A DNA stretch of 64,000 bases from Colletes latitarsis (lineage: Eukaryota; Arthropoda; Insecta; Hymenoptera; Colletidae): positions 21,284,001-21,348,000 of the forward strand of contig NC_135136.1 of assembly GCF_051014445.1 (NCBI RefSeq). The letters are read 5' to 3'. Below are positions 14,001-29,000 of the stretch, in pieces. The position numbers and the translations under genes are program-made. Below the pieces are notes generated by a model. That model searched no databases, was not told where the DNA came from, and saw only the letters and a program-made list of their open reading frames with translations. Numbering within the stretch: the stretch's first letter is position 1; each line of letters opens with the position of its first letter.

Positions 14001-14562
14001 TGGGCCAGATCCTGGCCTTTTTCATGCTTGGACCGCGTAGTAATGTGGTACCACACTGAAACAGTCAAATAAACATGGTTCCGATTAATATGTTGGAGGA
14101 TAACGCCGGTTATGTCTCGGTTAGGTCTGGGATTTGCCCTCATCTGGCTCATACTTTCGCGGTTTTTCGCATACATCTTGGCCAGATCCTGGCCTTTTTC
14201 TGGTCTATATCACGTAGTAATGCGGTACCACACCGTAACAGTCAATTAAACGTGGTTCAGAATAGTATTTTAGAGGATAATGCAGGTTACGTCTGGGTTA
14301 GTTCTGGTATTTGCAATCATCTGGCTCATACTTTCGCATTTTTCGCATACTTGTTGGCCAGATCCTGGGCTTTTTCTGGTTTGGATAACGTAGTAATGTG
14401 GTACCACACCGAAACAGTCAATTAAACCTGGTTGCGATTAATATTTTTGAGGATAACGCCGGTTATGTCTCGGTTAGTTCTGGGATTTGCCCTCATCTGG
14501 CCAGTACTTTCGCATTTCTCGCATACTTGTTGGCCAGATCCTGGGCTTTTTCTGGTTTGGAT
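11093..14562 (+). repeat. 3470-bp higher-order repeat, copy 2
   Basis: Second tandem unit, nearly identical to 7623-11092 and including the deleted monomer at ~13365-13385. Identity ends at about 14567 (CACGTAGT versus CACGTTGT), and the array then continues into the ~6-kb higher-order repeat. Confidence 0.92.
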
Positions 14563-17500
14563 CACGTAGTAATGTGGTACCACACTGAAACAGTCAATAA
14601 AAGCTGGTTCCGATTAGTATTTCAGAGGATAACGCTGGTTACGTCTGGGTTAGTTCTGGTATTTGCAAACATATGTCACATACTTTCGCGTTTTTCGCAT
14701 ACTTCTTGGCCAGATCCAGGGTTCCTTCTGGTTTGGATCCCGTAATAATGACGCTCTACACCGAAACAGTCAATTAAACCTGGTTGTGATTAATATTTTG
14801 CAGGATAACGCTGGTTATGTCTGGGTTAGTTCTGGTATTTGCAATCATCTGTCTCATACGTTCGCAATTTTCGCAGACTTGTTGGCCAGATCCCGGGCTT
14901 TTTCTGGTTTGGATCACGTAGTAATGTGGTACCACACTGAAACAGTCGATAAAAGCTGGTTCCGATTAGTATTTTAGAGGATAACGCTGGTTATGTCTGG
15001 TTTAGTTCTGGTATTTGCAATCATCTGGCTCGTACCTTCGCATTTTTCGCCTACTTGTTGGCAAGATCCTGGGCTTTTCCTGGTTTGGATCACGTAGTAA
15101 TGCGGTACCACACCGTAACAGTCAATTAAACCTGGTTGCGATTAATATGTTGGAGGATAACGCCGGTTATGTCTCGGTTAGGTCTGGGATTTGCCCTCAT
15201 CTGGCTAGTACTTTCGCATTTTTTGCATACTTGTTGGCCAGATCCTGGCCTTTTTCTGGTTTGGATCACGTAGTAATGCGGTACCACACCGAAACAGTCA
15301 ATAAAACCTGGTTGCGATTAATATTTTAGAGGATAACGCCGGTTATGTCTGGGTTAGGTCTGGTATTTGCCCCTCACTGGCTCGTACTTTCGCTTTTTTC
15401 GCATACTTGTTCTTCAGATCTTGGGCTTTTTCTGGTTTGGATCACGTAGTAATGTGGTACCACACTGAAACAGTCAATAAAAGCTGGCTCCGATTAGTAT
15501 TTTAGTGGATAACGCTGGTTATGTCTGGTTTAGTTCTGGTATTTGCAATCATCTGGCTCGTACCATCACATTTTTCGCCTACTTGTTGGCAAGTTCCTGG
15601 GCTTTTTCATGCTTGGATCACGTAGTAATGCGGTACCACACCGAAACAGTCAATAAAACCTGGTTGCGATTAATATTTTAGAGGATAACGCCGGTTATGT
15701 CTGGGTCAGGTCTGGGATTTGCCCTCATCTGTCTCGTACTTTCGCATTTTTCGCATACTTGTTGGCCAGATCCTGGCCTTTTTCTGGTCTGTATCACGTA
15801 GTAATGCGGTACCACACCGTAACAGTCAATTAAACCTGGTTCAGAATAGTATTTTAGAGGATAATGCAGGTTACGTCTGGGTTAGTTCTGGTATTTGCAA
15901 TCATCTGGCTCATACTTTCGCATTTTTCGCCTACTTGTTGGCAGGATCCTGGGCTTTTTCATGCTTGGATCACGTAGTAATGCGGTACCACACCGAAGCA
16001 GTCAATTAAACCTGGTGGCGATTAATATTTTAGAGGATATCGCCGGTTTTGTCTCGGTTAGGTCTGGGATTTTCCATCATCTGGCTCGTAATTTCGCATT
16101 TTTCGCATACTTGTGGCAAGATCCTGGGCTTTTTCTGGTTTGGATCAGGTAGTAATGCGGTACCACACCGTAACAGTCAATTAAACCTGGTTCAGAATAG
16201 TATTTTAGAGGGTCATGCAGGTTACGTCTGGGTTAGTTCTGGTATTTGGAATCATTTGGCTCATACTTTCGCGTTTTTCGCACACTTGTTGGCCAGATCC
16301 TGGGTTTTTTCTGGTTTGGATCCCGTAGTAATGAGGTTCCATACCGAAACAGACAATTAAACCTGGTGGGGATTAATATTTTAGCGGATAACGCCGGTTA
16401 TGTCTGGGTTAGTTCTGGTATTTGGAATCATTTGGCTCATACTTTCGCGTTTTTCGCACACTTGTTGGCCAGATCCTGGGTTTTTTCTGGTTTGGATCCC
16501 GTAGTAATGAGGTTCCATACCGAAACAGACAATTAAACCTGGTGGGGATTAATATTTTACAGGATAACGCCGGCTATGTCTGGGTTAGGTCTGGTATTTG
16601 CCCTCATCTGGCTCATACTTTCGCGGTTTTTCGCATACATCTTGGTAAGATCCTGGCCTTTTTCTGGTTTGGATCACGTAGTAATGCGGTACCACAACTA
16701 AACAGTCAATTAAACCTGGTTGCGATTAATATTTTAGAGGATAACGCCGGTTATGTCTCGGTTAGGTCTGGGATTTTCCCTCATCTGGCTCGTACTTTCG
16801 CATTTCTCTCATACTTGTTGGCCATATCCTGGCCTTTTTCTCGCTTGGACCACGCAGTAATGTGGTATCACACTGAAACAGTCAATTAAACCTGGTTGCG
16901 ATTAATTTTTTGGAGGATAACGCTGGTTATGTTTGTGTTAGTTCCGGTACTTGCAACCATATGGCTCATACTTTCGCATTTCTCGCATACTTGGTGACCA
17001 GATCTTGGCCTTTTTCTGACTTGGACCAAGGGGTAATGTGGGGCCACACTCAGACAGTCAATTAAACCTGGTTGCGATTAATATTTTAGAGGATAACGCC
17101 GGTTATTTCTCGGTTGGGTCTGGGATTTGCCGTCATCTGGCTCGAATTTTCGCATTTCTCTCATACTTGTTGGCCATATCCTGGCCTTTTTCTGGCTTGG
17201 ACCACGCAGTAATGTGGTATCACACTCAAACAGTCAATTAAACCTGGTTGCGATCAATTTTTTGGAGGATAACGCTGGTTATGTTTGGGTTAGTACCGGT
17301 ACTTGCAACCATCTGGCTCATACTTTCGCATCTCTCGCATACTTGGTGACCAGATCTTGGCCTTTTTCTGGCTTGGACCAAGTAGTAATGTGGGACCACA
17401 CTCAGACAGTCAATTAAACCTGGTTGCGATTAATATTTTAGAGGATAGCGCCGGTTATTTCTCGGTTAGGTCTGGGATTTGCCCTCATCTGTCTCGTACT

Positions 17501-20023
17501 TTCGCATTTTTCGCATACTTGTTGGCCAGATCCTGGCCTTTTTGTGGTCTGTATCACGTAGTAATGCGGTACCACGCCGAAACAGTCAATTAAACCTGGT
17601 TGCGATTAATATTTTAGAGGATAACGCCGGTTATTTCTCGGTTAGGTCTGGGATTTGCCCTCATCTGTCTCGTACTTTCGCATTTTTCGCATACTTGTTG
17701 GCAGGATCCTGGGCTTTCTCATGCTTGGATCACGTAGTAATGCGGTACCACACCGAAGCAGTCAATTAAACCTGGTGGCGATTAATGTTTTAGAGGATAA
17801 CGCCGGTTTTGTCTCGATTAGGTCTGGGATTTTCCCTCATCTGGCTCGTAATTTCGCATTTTTCGCAGACTTGTGGCAAGATCCTGGGCTTTTTCTGGTT
17901 TGGATCAGGTAGTAATGCGGTACCACACCGTAACAATCAATTAAACCTGGTTCAGAATAGCATTTTAGAGGATCATGCAGGTTACGTCTGGGTTAGTTCT
18001 GGTATTTGGAATCATCTGGCTCATACTTTCGCGTTTTTCGCACACTTGTTGGCCAGATCCTGGGTTTTTTCTGGTTTGGATCCCGTAGTAATGAGGTTCC
18101 ATACCGAAACAGTCAATAAAACCTGGTGGGGATTAATATATTAGCGGATAACGCCGGTTATGTCTGGGTTAGGTCTGGGATTTGCCCTCATCTGGCTCGT
18201 ACCTTCGCATTTCTCGCATACTTGTTGGCCAGATCCTGGGCTTTTTCTGGTTTAGATCACGTAGTAATGTTGTTCCACACCGAAACAGTCAATTAAACCT
18301 GGTTGCGATTAATATTTTAGACGATAACGCCGGTTATGTCACGGTCAGGTCTGGGGTTTGCCCACATCTGGCTCGCACTTTCGCATTTTTCGCATACGTG
18401 TTGGCCAGATCCTGGGCTTTTTCTGGTTTGGATAACGTAGTAATGTGGTACCACACCGAAACAGTCAATTAAACCTGGTTGCGATTAATAGCTTAGAGGA
18501 TAACGCCGGTTATGTCTCGGTTAGTTCTGGGATTTGCCCTCATCTGGCTAGTACTTTCGCATTTCTCGCATACTTGTTCGCCAGATCCTGGGCTTTTTCT
18601 GGTTTGGATCACGTAGTAATGTGGTACCACACTGAAACAGTCTATAAAAGCTGGTTCCGATTAGTATTTTAGAGGTTAACGCTGGTTGTGTCTGGGTTAG
18701 TTCTGGTATTTGCAATCATCTGGCACATACTTTCGCGTTTTTCGCATACTTCTTGGCCAGATCCAGGGTTCTTTCTGGTTTGGATCCCGTAATAATGACG
18801 CTCCACACCGAAACAGTAAATTAAACCTGGTTGCGATCAATTTTTTGGAGGATAACGCTGGTTATGTTTGGGTTAGTTCCGGTACTTGCAACCATCTGGC
18901 TCATACTTTCGCATCTCTCGCATACTTGGTGACCAGATCTTGGCCTTTTTCTGGCTTGGACCAAGTAGTAATGTGGGACCACACTCAGACAGTCAATTAA
19001 ACCTGGTTGCGATTAATATTTTAGAGGATAGCGCCGGTTATTTCTCGGTTAGGTCTGGGATTTGCCCTCATCTGTCTCGTACTTTCGCATTTTTCGCATA
19101 CTTGTTGGCCAGGTCCTGGCCTTTTTGTGGTCTGTATCACGTAGTAATGCGGTACCACGCCGAATCAGTCAATTAAACCTGGTTGCGATTAATATTTTAG
19201 AGGATGACGCCGGTGATTTCTCGGTTAGGTCTGGGATTTGCCCTCATCTGTCTCGTACTTTCGCATTTTTCGCATACTTGTTGGCCAGATCCTGGCCTTT
19301 TTCTGGTCTATATCACGTAGTAATGCGGTACCACACCGTAACAGTCAATTAAACGTGGTTCAGAATAGTATTTTAGAGGATAATGCAGGTTACGTCTGGG
19401 TTAGTTCTGGTATTTGCAATCATCTGGCTCATACTTTCGCATTTTTCGCATACTTGTTGGCCAGATCCTGGGCTTTTTCTGGTTTGGATAACGTAGTAAT
19501 GTGGTACCACACCGAAACAGTCAATTAAACCTGGTTGCGATTAATAGCTTAGAGGATAACGCCGGTTATGTCTCGGTTAGTTCTGGGATTTGCCCTCATC
19601 TGGTTCGTAATTTCGCATTTTTCGCATACTTGTTCGCCAGATCCTGGCGTTTTTCATGCTTGGACCACGCAGTAATGTGGTATCACACTGAAACAGTCAA
19701 TTAAACCTGGTTGCGATTAATTTTTTGGAGGATAACGCTGGTTTGACTTAGCTCCGGTACTTGCAACCATCTAGCTCATACTTTCGCATTTCTCGCATAC
19801 TTGGTGACCAGATCCTGGCCTTTTTCTGGCTTGGACCAAGTAGTAATGTGGGACCACACTCAGACAGTCAATTAAACCTGGTTGCGATTAATATTTTAGA
19901 TGATAACGCCGGTTATGTCTGGTTTAGGTCTGGGATTTGCCCACATCTGGCACGTACTTTCGCATTTTTCGCATACTTGTTGGCCAGATCCTGGGCTTTT
20001 TCTGGTTTGGATAACGTAGTAAT
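14398..20023 (+). repeat. ~6-kb higher-order repeat, copy 1 (5626 bp)
   Basis: This block of ~32 monomers is collinear with 20024-26000 and 26001-30965. Marker monomers (the ATCAATTTTTTGGAGG variant, ATTAATAGCTTAGAGG, the GGTAATGTGGGGCCACAC variant) return at offsets of 5450, 5626 or 5977 bp. The steps between these offsets are multiples of about 176 bp, so the copies differ by gain or loss of whole monomers. Copy 1 lacks about three monomers present in copy 2 at ~21.85-22.5 kb, has one monomer that copy 2 lacks near 14.8 kb, and carries a private duplicated monomer at 16217-16554. Confidence 0.85.
16217..16554 (+). repeat. Single-monomer tandem duplication
   Basis: The variant monomer with ATTTGGAATCATTTGGC, CCCGTAGTAATGAGG and AAACAGACAATTAAACC occurs twice in succession with 176-bp spacing and no mismatch noticed. 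The equivalent places in the other higher-order copies (21696-21850 and 27849-28000) hold one copy only. This is the smallest and probably one of the youngest duplications in the window. Confidence 0.75.
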
Positions 20024-23000
20024 GTGGTACCACACCGAAACAGTCAATTAAACCTGGTTGCGATTAATATTTTTGAGGATAACGCCGGTTATGTCTCGGT
20101 TAGTTCTGGGATTTGCCCTCATCTGGCCAGTACTTTCGCATTTCTCGCATACTTGTTGGCCAGATCCTGGGCTTTTTCTGGTTTGGATCACGTAGTAATG
20201 TGGTACCACACTGAAACAGTCAATAAAAGCTGGTTCCGATTAGTATTTCAGAGGATAACGCTGGTTACGTCTGGGTTAGTTCTGGTATTTGCAAACATAT
20301 GTCACATACTTTCGCGTTTTTCGCATACTTCTTGGCCAGATCCAGGGTTCCTTCTGGTTTGGATCCCGTAATAATGACGCTCTACACCGAAACAGTCAAT
20401 TAAACCTGGTTGTGATTAATATTTTGCAGGATAACGCTGGTTATGTCTGGTTTAGTTCTGGTATTTGCAATCATCTGGCTCGTACCTTCGCATTTTTCGC
20501 CTACTTGTTGGCAAGATCCTGGGCTTTTCCTGGTTTGGATCACGTAGTAATGCGGTACCACACCGTAACAGTCAATTAAACCTGGTTGCGATTAATATGT
20601 TGGAGGATAACGCCGGTTATGTCTCGGTTAGGTCTGGGATTTGCCCTCATCTGGCTAGTACTTTCGCATTTTTTGCATACTTGTTGGCCAGATCCTGGCC
20701 TTTTTCTGGTTTGGATCACGTAGTAATGCGGTACCACACCGAAACAGTCAATAAAACCTGGTTGCGATTAATATTTTAGAGGATAACGCCGGTTATGTCT
20801 GGGTTAGGTCTGGTATTTGCCCCTCACTGGCTCGTACTTTCGCTTTTTTCGCATACTTGTTCTTCAGATCTTGGGCTTTTTCTGGTTTGGATCACGTAGT
20901 AATGTGGCACCACACTGAAACAGTCAATAAAAGCTGGCTCCGATTAGTATTTTAGTGGATAACGCTGGTTATGTCTGGTTTAGTTCTGGTATTTGCAATC
21001 ATCTGGCTCGTACCATCACATTTTTCGCCTACTTGTTGGCAAGTTCCTGGGCTTTTTCATGCTTGGATCACGTAGTAATGCGGTACCACACCGAAACAGT
21101 CAATAAAACCTGGTTGCGATTAATATTTTAGAGGATAACGCCGGTTATGTCTGGGTCAGGTCTGGGATTTGCCCTCATCTGTCTCGTACTTTCGCATTTT
21201 TCGCATACTTGTTGGCCAGATCCTGGCCTTTTTCTGGTCTGTATCACGTAGTAATGCGGTACCACACCGTAACAGTCAATTAAACCTGGTTCAGAATAGT
21301 ATTTTAGAGGATAATGCAGGTTACGTCTGGGTTAGTTCTGGTATTTGCAATCATCTGGCTCATACTTTCGCATTTTTCGCCTACTTGTTGGCAGGATCCT
21401 GGGCTTTTTCATGCTTGGATCACGTAGTAATGCGGTACCACACCGAAGCAGTCAATTAAACCTGGTGGCGATTAATATTTTAGAGGATATCGCCGGTTTT
21501 GTCTCGGTTAGGTCTGGGATTTTCCATCATCTGGCTCGTAATTTCGCATTTTTCGCATACTTGTGGCAAGATCCTGGGCTTTTTCTGGTTTGGATCAGGT
21601 AGTAATGCGGTACCACACCGTAACAGTCAATTAAACCTGGTTCAGAATAGTATTTTAGAGGGTCATGCAGGTTACGTCTGGGTTAGTTCTGGTATTTGGA
21701 ATCATTTGGCTCATACTTTCGCGTTTTTCGCACACTTGTTGGCCAGATCCTGGGTTTTTTCTGGTTTGGATCCCGTAGTAATGAGGTTCCATACCGAAAC
21801 AGACAATTAAACCTGGTGGGGATTAATATTTTAGCGGATAACGCCGGTTATGTCTGGGTTAGGTCTGGGATTTGCCCTCATCTGGCTCGTACCTTCGCAT
21901 TTCTCGCATACTTGTTGGCCAGATCCTGGGCTTTTTCTGGTTTAGATCACGTAGTAATGTTGTTCCACACCGAAACAGTCAATTAAACCTGGTTGCGATT
22001 AATATTTTAGACGATAACGCCGGTTATGTCACGGTCAGGTCTGGGATTTGCCCACATCTGGCTCGTACTTTCGCATTTTTCGCTTACTTGTTGGCCAGAT
22101 CCTGGCCTTTTTCTGGTTTGGATCACGTAGTAATGTGGTACCACACTGAGACAGTCAATAAAATCTTGTTCCGGTTAGTATTTTAGAGGATAACGCCGGT
22201 TATGTCACGGTAAGGTCTGGGATTTTCCCTCATCTGGCTCGTAATTTCGCATTTTTCGCATACTTGTGGCAAGATCCTGGGTTTTTTCTGGTTTGGATCA
22301 GGTAGTAATGCGGTACCACACCGTAACAGTCAATTAAACCTGGTTCAGAATAGCATTTTAGAGGATAACGCCGGTTATGTCTCGGTTGGGTCTGGGATTT
22401 TCCCTCATCTGGCTCGTAATATCGCATTTTTCGCATACTTGTGGGCCAGATCCTGGCCTTTTTCATGCTTGGACCGCGTAGTAATGTGGTACCACACTGA
22501 AACAGTCAAATAAACATGGTTCCGATTAATATTTTACAGGATAACGCCGGCTATGTCTGGGTTAGGTCTGGTATTTGCCCTCATCTGGCTCATACTTTCG
22601 CGGTTTTTCGCATACATCTTGGTAAGATCCTGGCCTTTTTCTGGTTTGGATCACGTAGTAATGCGGTACCACAACTAAACAGTCAATTAAACCTGGTTGC
22701 GATTAATATTTTAGAGGATAACGCCGGTTATGTCTGGGTTAGGTCTGGGATTTGCCCTCATCTGGCTCGTACTTTCGCATTTCTCTCATACTTGTTGGCC
22801 ATATCCTGGCCTTTTTCTCGCTTGGACCACGCAGTAATGTGGTATCACACTGAAACAGTCAATTAAACCTGGTTGCGATTAATTTTTTGGAGGATAACGC
22901 TGGTTATGTTTGTGTTAGTTCCGGTACTTGCAACCATATGGCTCATACTTTCGCATTTCTCGCATACTTGGTGACCAGATCTTGGCCTTTTTCTGACTTG

Positions 23001-26000
23001 GACCAAGGGGTAATGTGGGGCCACACTCAGACAGTCAATTAAACCTGGTTGCGTTTAATATTTTAGAGGATAACGCCGGTTATTTCTCGGTTGGGTCTGG
23101 GATTTGCCGTCATCTGGCTCGAATTTTCGCATTTCTCTCATACTTGTTGGCCATATCCTGGCCTTTTTCTGGCTTGGACCACGCAGTAATGTGGTATCAC
23201 ACTCAAACAGTCAATTAAACCTGGTTGCGATCAATTTTTTGGAGGATAACGCTGGTTATGTTTGGGTTAGTACCGGTACTTGCAACCATCTGGCTCATAC
23301 TTTCGCATCTCTCGCATACTTGGTGACCAGATCTTGGCCTTTTTCTGGCTTGGACCAAGTAGTAATGTGGGACCACACTCAGACAGTCAATTAAACCTGG
23401 TTGCGATTAATATTTTAGAGGATAGCGCCGGTTATTTCTCGGTTAGGTCTGGGATTTGCCCTCATCTGTCTCGTACTTTCGCATTTTTCGCATACTTGTT
23501 GGCCAGATCCTGGCCTTTTTGTGGTCTGTATCACGTAGTAATGCGGTACCACGCCGAAACAGTCAATTAAACCTGGTTGCGATTAATATTTTAGAGGATA
23601 ACGCCGGTTATTTCTCGGTTAGGTCTGGGATTTGCCCTCATCTGTCTCGTACTTTCGCATTTTTCGCATACTTGTTGGCAGGATCCTGGGCTTTCTCATG
23701 CTTGGATCACGTAGTAATGCGGTACCACACCGAAGCAGTCAATTAAACCTGGTGGCGATTAATGTTTTAGAGGATAACGCCGGTTTTGTCTCGATTAGGT
23801 CTGGGATTTTCCCTCATCTGGCTCGTAATTTCGCATTTTTCGCAGACTTGTGGCAAGATCCTGGGCTTTTTCTGGTTTGGATCAGGTAGTAATGCGGTAC
23901 CACACCGTAACAATCAATTAAACCTGGTTCAGAATAGCATTTTAGAGGATCATGCAGGTTACGTCTGGGTTAGTTCTGGTATTTGGAATCATCTGGCTCA
24001 TACTTTCGCGTTTTTCGCACACTTGTTGGCCAGATCCTGGGTTTTTTCTGGTTTGGATCCCGTAGTAATGAGGTTCCATACCGAAACAGTCAATAAAACC
24101 TGGTGGGGATTAATATATTAGCGGATAACGCCGGTTATGTCTGGGTTAGGTCTGGGATTTGCCCTCATCTGGCTCGTACCTTCGCATTTCTCGCATACTT
24201 GTTGGCCAGATCCTGGGCTTTTTCTGGTTTAGATCACGTAGTAATGTTGTTCCACACCGAAACAGTCAATTAAACCTGGTTGCGATTAATATTTTAGACG
24301 ATAACGCCGGTTATGTCACGGTCAGGTCTGGGGTTTGCCCACATCTGGCTCGCACTTTCGCATTTTTCGCATACGTGTTGGCCAGATCCTGGGCTTTTTC
24401 TGGTTTGGATAACGTAGTAATGTGGTACCACACCGAAACAGTCAATTAAACCTGGTTGCGATTAATAGCTTAGAGGATAACGCCGGTTATGTCTCGGTTA
24501 GTTCTGGGATTTGCCCTCATCTGGCTAGTACTTTCGCATTTCTCGCATACTTGTTCGCCAGATCCTGGGCTTTTTCTGGTTTGGATCACGTAGTAATGTG
24601 GTACCACACTGAAACAGTCTATAAAAGCTGGTTCCGATTAGTATTTTAGAGGTTAACGCTGGTTGTGTCTGGGTTAGTTCTGGTATTTGCAATCATCTGG
24701 CACATACTTTCGCGTTTTTCGCATACTTCTTGGCCAGATCCAGGGTTCTTTCTGGTTTGGATCCCGTAATAATGACGCTCCACACCGAAACAGTAAATTA
24801 AACCTGGTTGCGATCAATTTTTTGGAGGATAACGCTGGTTATGTTTGGGTTAGTTCCGGTACTTGCAACCATCTGGCTCATACTTTCGCATCTCTCGCAT
24901 ACTTGGTGACCAGATCTTGGCCTTTTTCTGGCTTGGACCAAGTAGTAATGTGGGACCACACTCAGACAGTCAATTAAACCTGGTTGCGATTAATATTTTA
25001 GAGGATAGCGCCGGTTATTTCTCGGTTAGGTCTGGGATTTGCCCTCATCTGTCTCGTACTTTCGCATTTTTCGCATACTTGTTGGCCAGGTCCTGGCCTT
25101 TTTGTGGTCTGTATCACGTAGTAATGCGGTACCACGCCGAATCAGTCAATTAAACCTGGTTGCGATTAATATTTTAGAGGATAACGCCGGTGATTTCTCG
25201 GTTAGGTCTGGGATTTGCCCTCATCTGTCTCGTACTTTCGCATTTTTCGCATACTTGTTGGCCAGATCCTGGCCTTTTTCTGGTCTATATCACGTAGTAA
25301 TGCGGTACCACACCGTAACAGTCAATTAAACGTGGTTCAGAATAGTATTTTAGAGGATAATGCAGGTTACGTCTGGGTTAGTTCTGGTATTTGCAATCAT
25401 CTGGCTCATACTTTCGCATTTTTCGCATACTTGTTGGCCAGATCCTGGGCTTTTTCTGGTTTGGATAACGTAGTAATGTGGTACCACACCGAAACAGTCA
25501 ATTAAACCTGGTTGCGATTAATAGCTTAGAGGATAACGCCGGTTATGTCTCGGTTAGTTCTGGGATTTGCCCTCATCTGGTTCGTAATTTCGCATTTTTC
25601 GCATACTTGTTCGCCAGATCCTGGCGTTTTTCATGCTTGGACCACGCAGTAATGTGGTATCACACTGAAACAGTCAATTAAACCTGGTTGCGATTAATTT
25701 TTTGGAGGATAACGCTGGTTTGACTTAGCTCCGGTACTTGCAACCATCTAGCTCATACTTTCGCATTTCTCGCATACTTGGTGACCAGATCCTGGCCTTT
25801 TTCTGGCTTGGACCAAGTAGTAATGTGGGACCACACTCAGACAGTCAATTAAACCTGGTTGCGATTAATATTTTAGAGGATAACGCCGGTTATGTCTGGT
25901 TTAGGTCTGGGATTTGCCCACATCTGGCACGTACTTTCGCATTTTTCGCATACTTGTTGGCCAGATCCTGGGCTTTTTCTGGTTTGGATAACGTAGTAAT
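20024..26000 (+). repeat. ~6-kb higher-order repeat, copy 2 (5977 bp)
   Basis: Collinear with copies 1 and 3. It lacks one monomer near 20450 relative to both neighbours, because the offset to copy 3 changes from 5977 to 6153 there. It contains the three-monomer stretch at 21.85-22.5 kb that is missing from copy 1. Substitutions against copy 3 are rare, for example TTTAGATGATAACG at ~19900 versus TTTAGAGGATAACG at ~25876. Confidence 0.85.
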
Positions 26001-29000
26001 GTGGTACCACACCGAAACAGTCAATTAAACCTGGTTGCGATTAATATTTTTGAGGATAACGCCGGTTATGTCTCGGTTAGTTCTGGGATTTGCCCTCATC
26101 TGGCCAGTACTTTCGCATTTCTCGCATACTTGTTGGCCAGATCCTGGGCTTTTTCTGGTTTGGATCACGTAGTAATGTGGTACCACACTGAAACAGTCAA
26201 TAAAAGCTGGTTCCGATTAGTATTTCAGAGGATAACGCTGGTTACGTCTGGGTTAGTTCTGGTATTTGCAAACATATGTCACATACTTTCGCGTTTTTCG
26301 CATACTTCTTGGCCAGATCCAGGGTTCCTTCTGGTTTGGATCCCGTAATAATGACGCTCTACACCGAAACAGTCAATTAAACCTGGTTGTGATTAATATT
26401 TTGCAGGATAACGCTGGTTATGTCTGGGTTAGTTCTGGTATTTGCAATCATCTGTCTCATACGTTCGCAATTTTCGCAGACTTGTTGGCCAGATCCCGGG
26501 CTTTTTCTGGTTTGGATCACGTAGTAATGTGGTACCACACTGAAACAGTCAATAAAAGCTGGTTCCGATTAGTATTTTAGAGGATAACGCTGGTTATGTC
26601 TGGTTTAGTTCTGGTATTTGCAATCATCTGGCTCGTACCTTCGCATTTTTCGCCTACTTGTTGGCAAGATCCTGGGCTTTTCCTGGTTTGGATCACGTAG
26701 TAATGCGGTACCACACCGTAACAGTCAATTAAACCTGGTTGCGATTAATATGTTGGAGGATAACGCCGGTTATGTCTCGGTTAGGTCTGGGATTTGCCCT
26801 CATCTGGCTAGTACTTTCGCATTTTTTGCATACTTGTTGGCCAGATCCTGGCCTTTTTCTGGTTTGGATCACGTAGTAATGCGGTACCACACCGAAACAG
26901 TCAATAAAACCTGGTTGCGATTAATACTTTAGAGGATAACGCCGGTTATGTCTGGGTTAGGTCTGGTATTTGCCCCTCACTGGCTCGTACTTTCGCTTTT
27001 TTCGCATACTTGTTCTTCAGATCTTGGGCTTTTTCTGGTTTGGATCACGTAGTAATGTGGTACCACACTGAAACAGTCAATAAAAGCTGGCTCCGATTAG
27101 TATTTTAGTGGATAACGCTGGTTATGTCTGGTTTAGTTCTGGTATTTGCAATCATCTGGCTCGTACCATCACATTTTTCGCCTACTTGTTGGCAAGTTCC
27201 TGGGCTTTTTCATGCTTGGATCACGTAGTAATGCGGTACCACACCGAAACAGTCAATAAAACCTGGTTGCGATTAATATTTTAGAGGATAACGCCGGTTA
27301 TGTCTGGGTCAGGTCTGGGATTTGCCCTCATCTGTCTCGTACTTCCGCATTTTTCGCATACTTGTTGGCCAGATCCTGGCCTTTCTCTGGTCTGTATCAC
27401 GTAGTAATGCGGTACCACACCGTAACAGTCAATTAAACCTGGTTCAGAATAGTATTTTAGAGGATAATGCAGGTTACGTCTGGGTTAGTTCTGGTATTTG
27501 CAATCATCTGGCTCATACTTTCGCATTTTTCGCCTACTTGTTGGCAGGATCCTGGGCTTTTTCATGCTTGGATCACGTAGTAATGCGGTACCACACCGAA
27601 GCAGTCAATTAAACCTGGTGGCGATTAATATTTTAGAGGATATCGCCGGTTTTGTCTCGGTTAGGTCTGGGATTTTCCATCATCTGGCTCGTAATTTCGC
27701 ATTTTTCGCATACTTGTGGCAAGATCCTGGGCTTTTTCTGGTTTGGATCAGGTAGTAATGCGGTACCACACCGTAACAGTCAATTAAACCTGGTTCAGAA
27801 TAGTATTTTAGAGGGTCATGCAGGTTACGTCTGGGTTAGTTCTGGTATTTGGAATCATTTGGCTCATACTTTCGCGTTTTTCGCACACTTGTTGGCCAGA
27901 TCCTGGGTTTTTTCTGGTTTGGATCCCGTAGTAATGAGGTTCCATACCGAAACAGACAATTAAACCTGGTGGGGATTAATATTTTAGCGGATAACGCCGG
28001 TTATGTCTGGGTTAGGTCTGGGATTTGCCCTCATCTGGCTCGTACCTTCGCATTTCTCGCATACTTGTTGGCCAGATCCTGGGCTTTTTCTGGTTTAGAT
28101 CACGTAGTAATGTTGTTCCACACCGAAACAGTCAATTAAACCTGGTTGCGATTAATATTTTAGACGATAACGCCGGTTATGTCACGGTCAGGTCTGGGAT
28201 TTGCCCACATCTGGCTCGTACTTTCGCATTTTTCGCTTACTTGTTGGCCAGATCCTGGCCTTTTTCTGGTTTGGATCACGTAGTAATGTGGTACCACACT
28301 GAGACAGTCAATAAAATCTTGTTCCGGTTAGTATTTTAGAGGATAACGCCGGTTATGTCACGGTTGGGTCTGGGATTTGCCCACATCTGGCTCGTACTTT
28401 CGCGTTTTTCGCACACTTGTTGGCAAGATCCTGGGTTTTTTCTGGTTTGGATCAGGTAGTAATGCGGTACCACACCGTAACAGTCAATTAAACCTGGTTC
28501 AGAATAGCATTTTAGAGGATAACGCCGGTTATGTCTCGGTTGGGTCTGGGATTTTCCCTCATCTGGCTCGTAATATCGCATTTTTCGCATACTTGTGGGC
28601 CAGATCCTGGCCTTTTTCATGCTTGGACCGCGTAGTAATGTGGTACCACACTGAAACAGTCAAATAAACATGGTTCCGATTAATATTTTACAGGATAACG
28701 CCGGCTATGTCTGGGTTAGGTCTGGTATTTGCCCTCATCTGGCTCATACTTTCGCGGTTTTTCGCATACATCTTGGTAAGATCCTGGCCTTTTTCTGGTT
28801 TGGATCACGTAGTAATGCGGTACCACAACTAAACAGTCAATTAAACCTGGTTGCGATTAATATTTTAGAGGATAACGCCGGTTATGTCTGGGTTAGGTCT
28901 GGGATTTGCCCTCATCTGGCTCGTACTTTCGCATTTCTCTCATACTTGTTGGCCATATCCTGGCCTTTTTCTCGCTTGGACCACGCAGTAATGTGGTATC

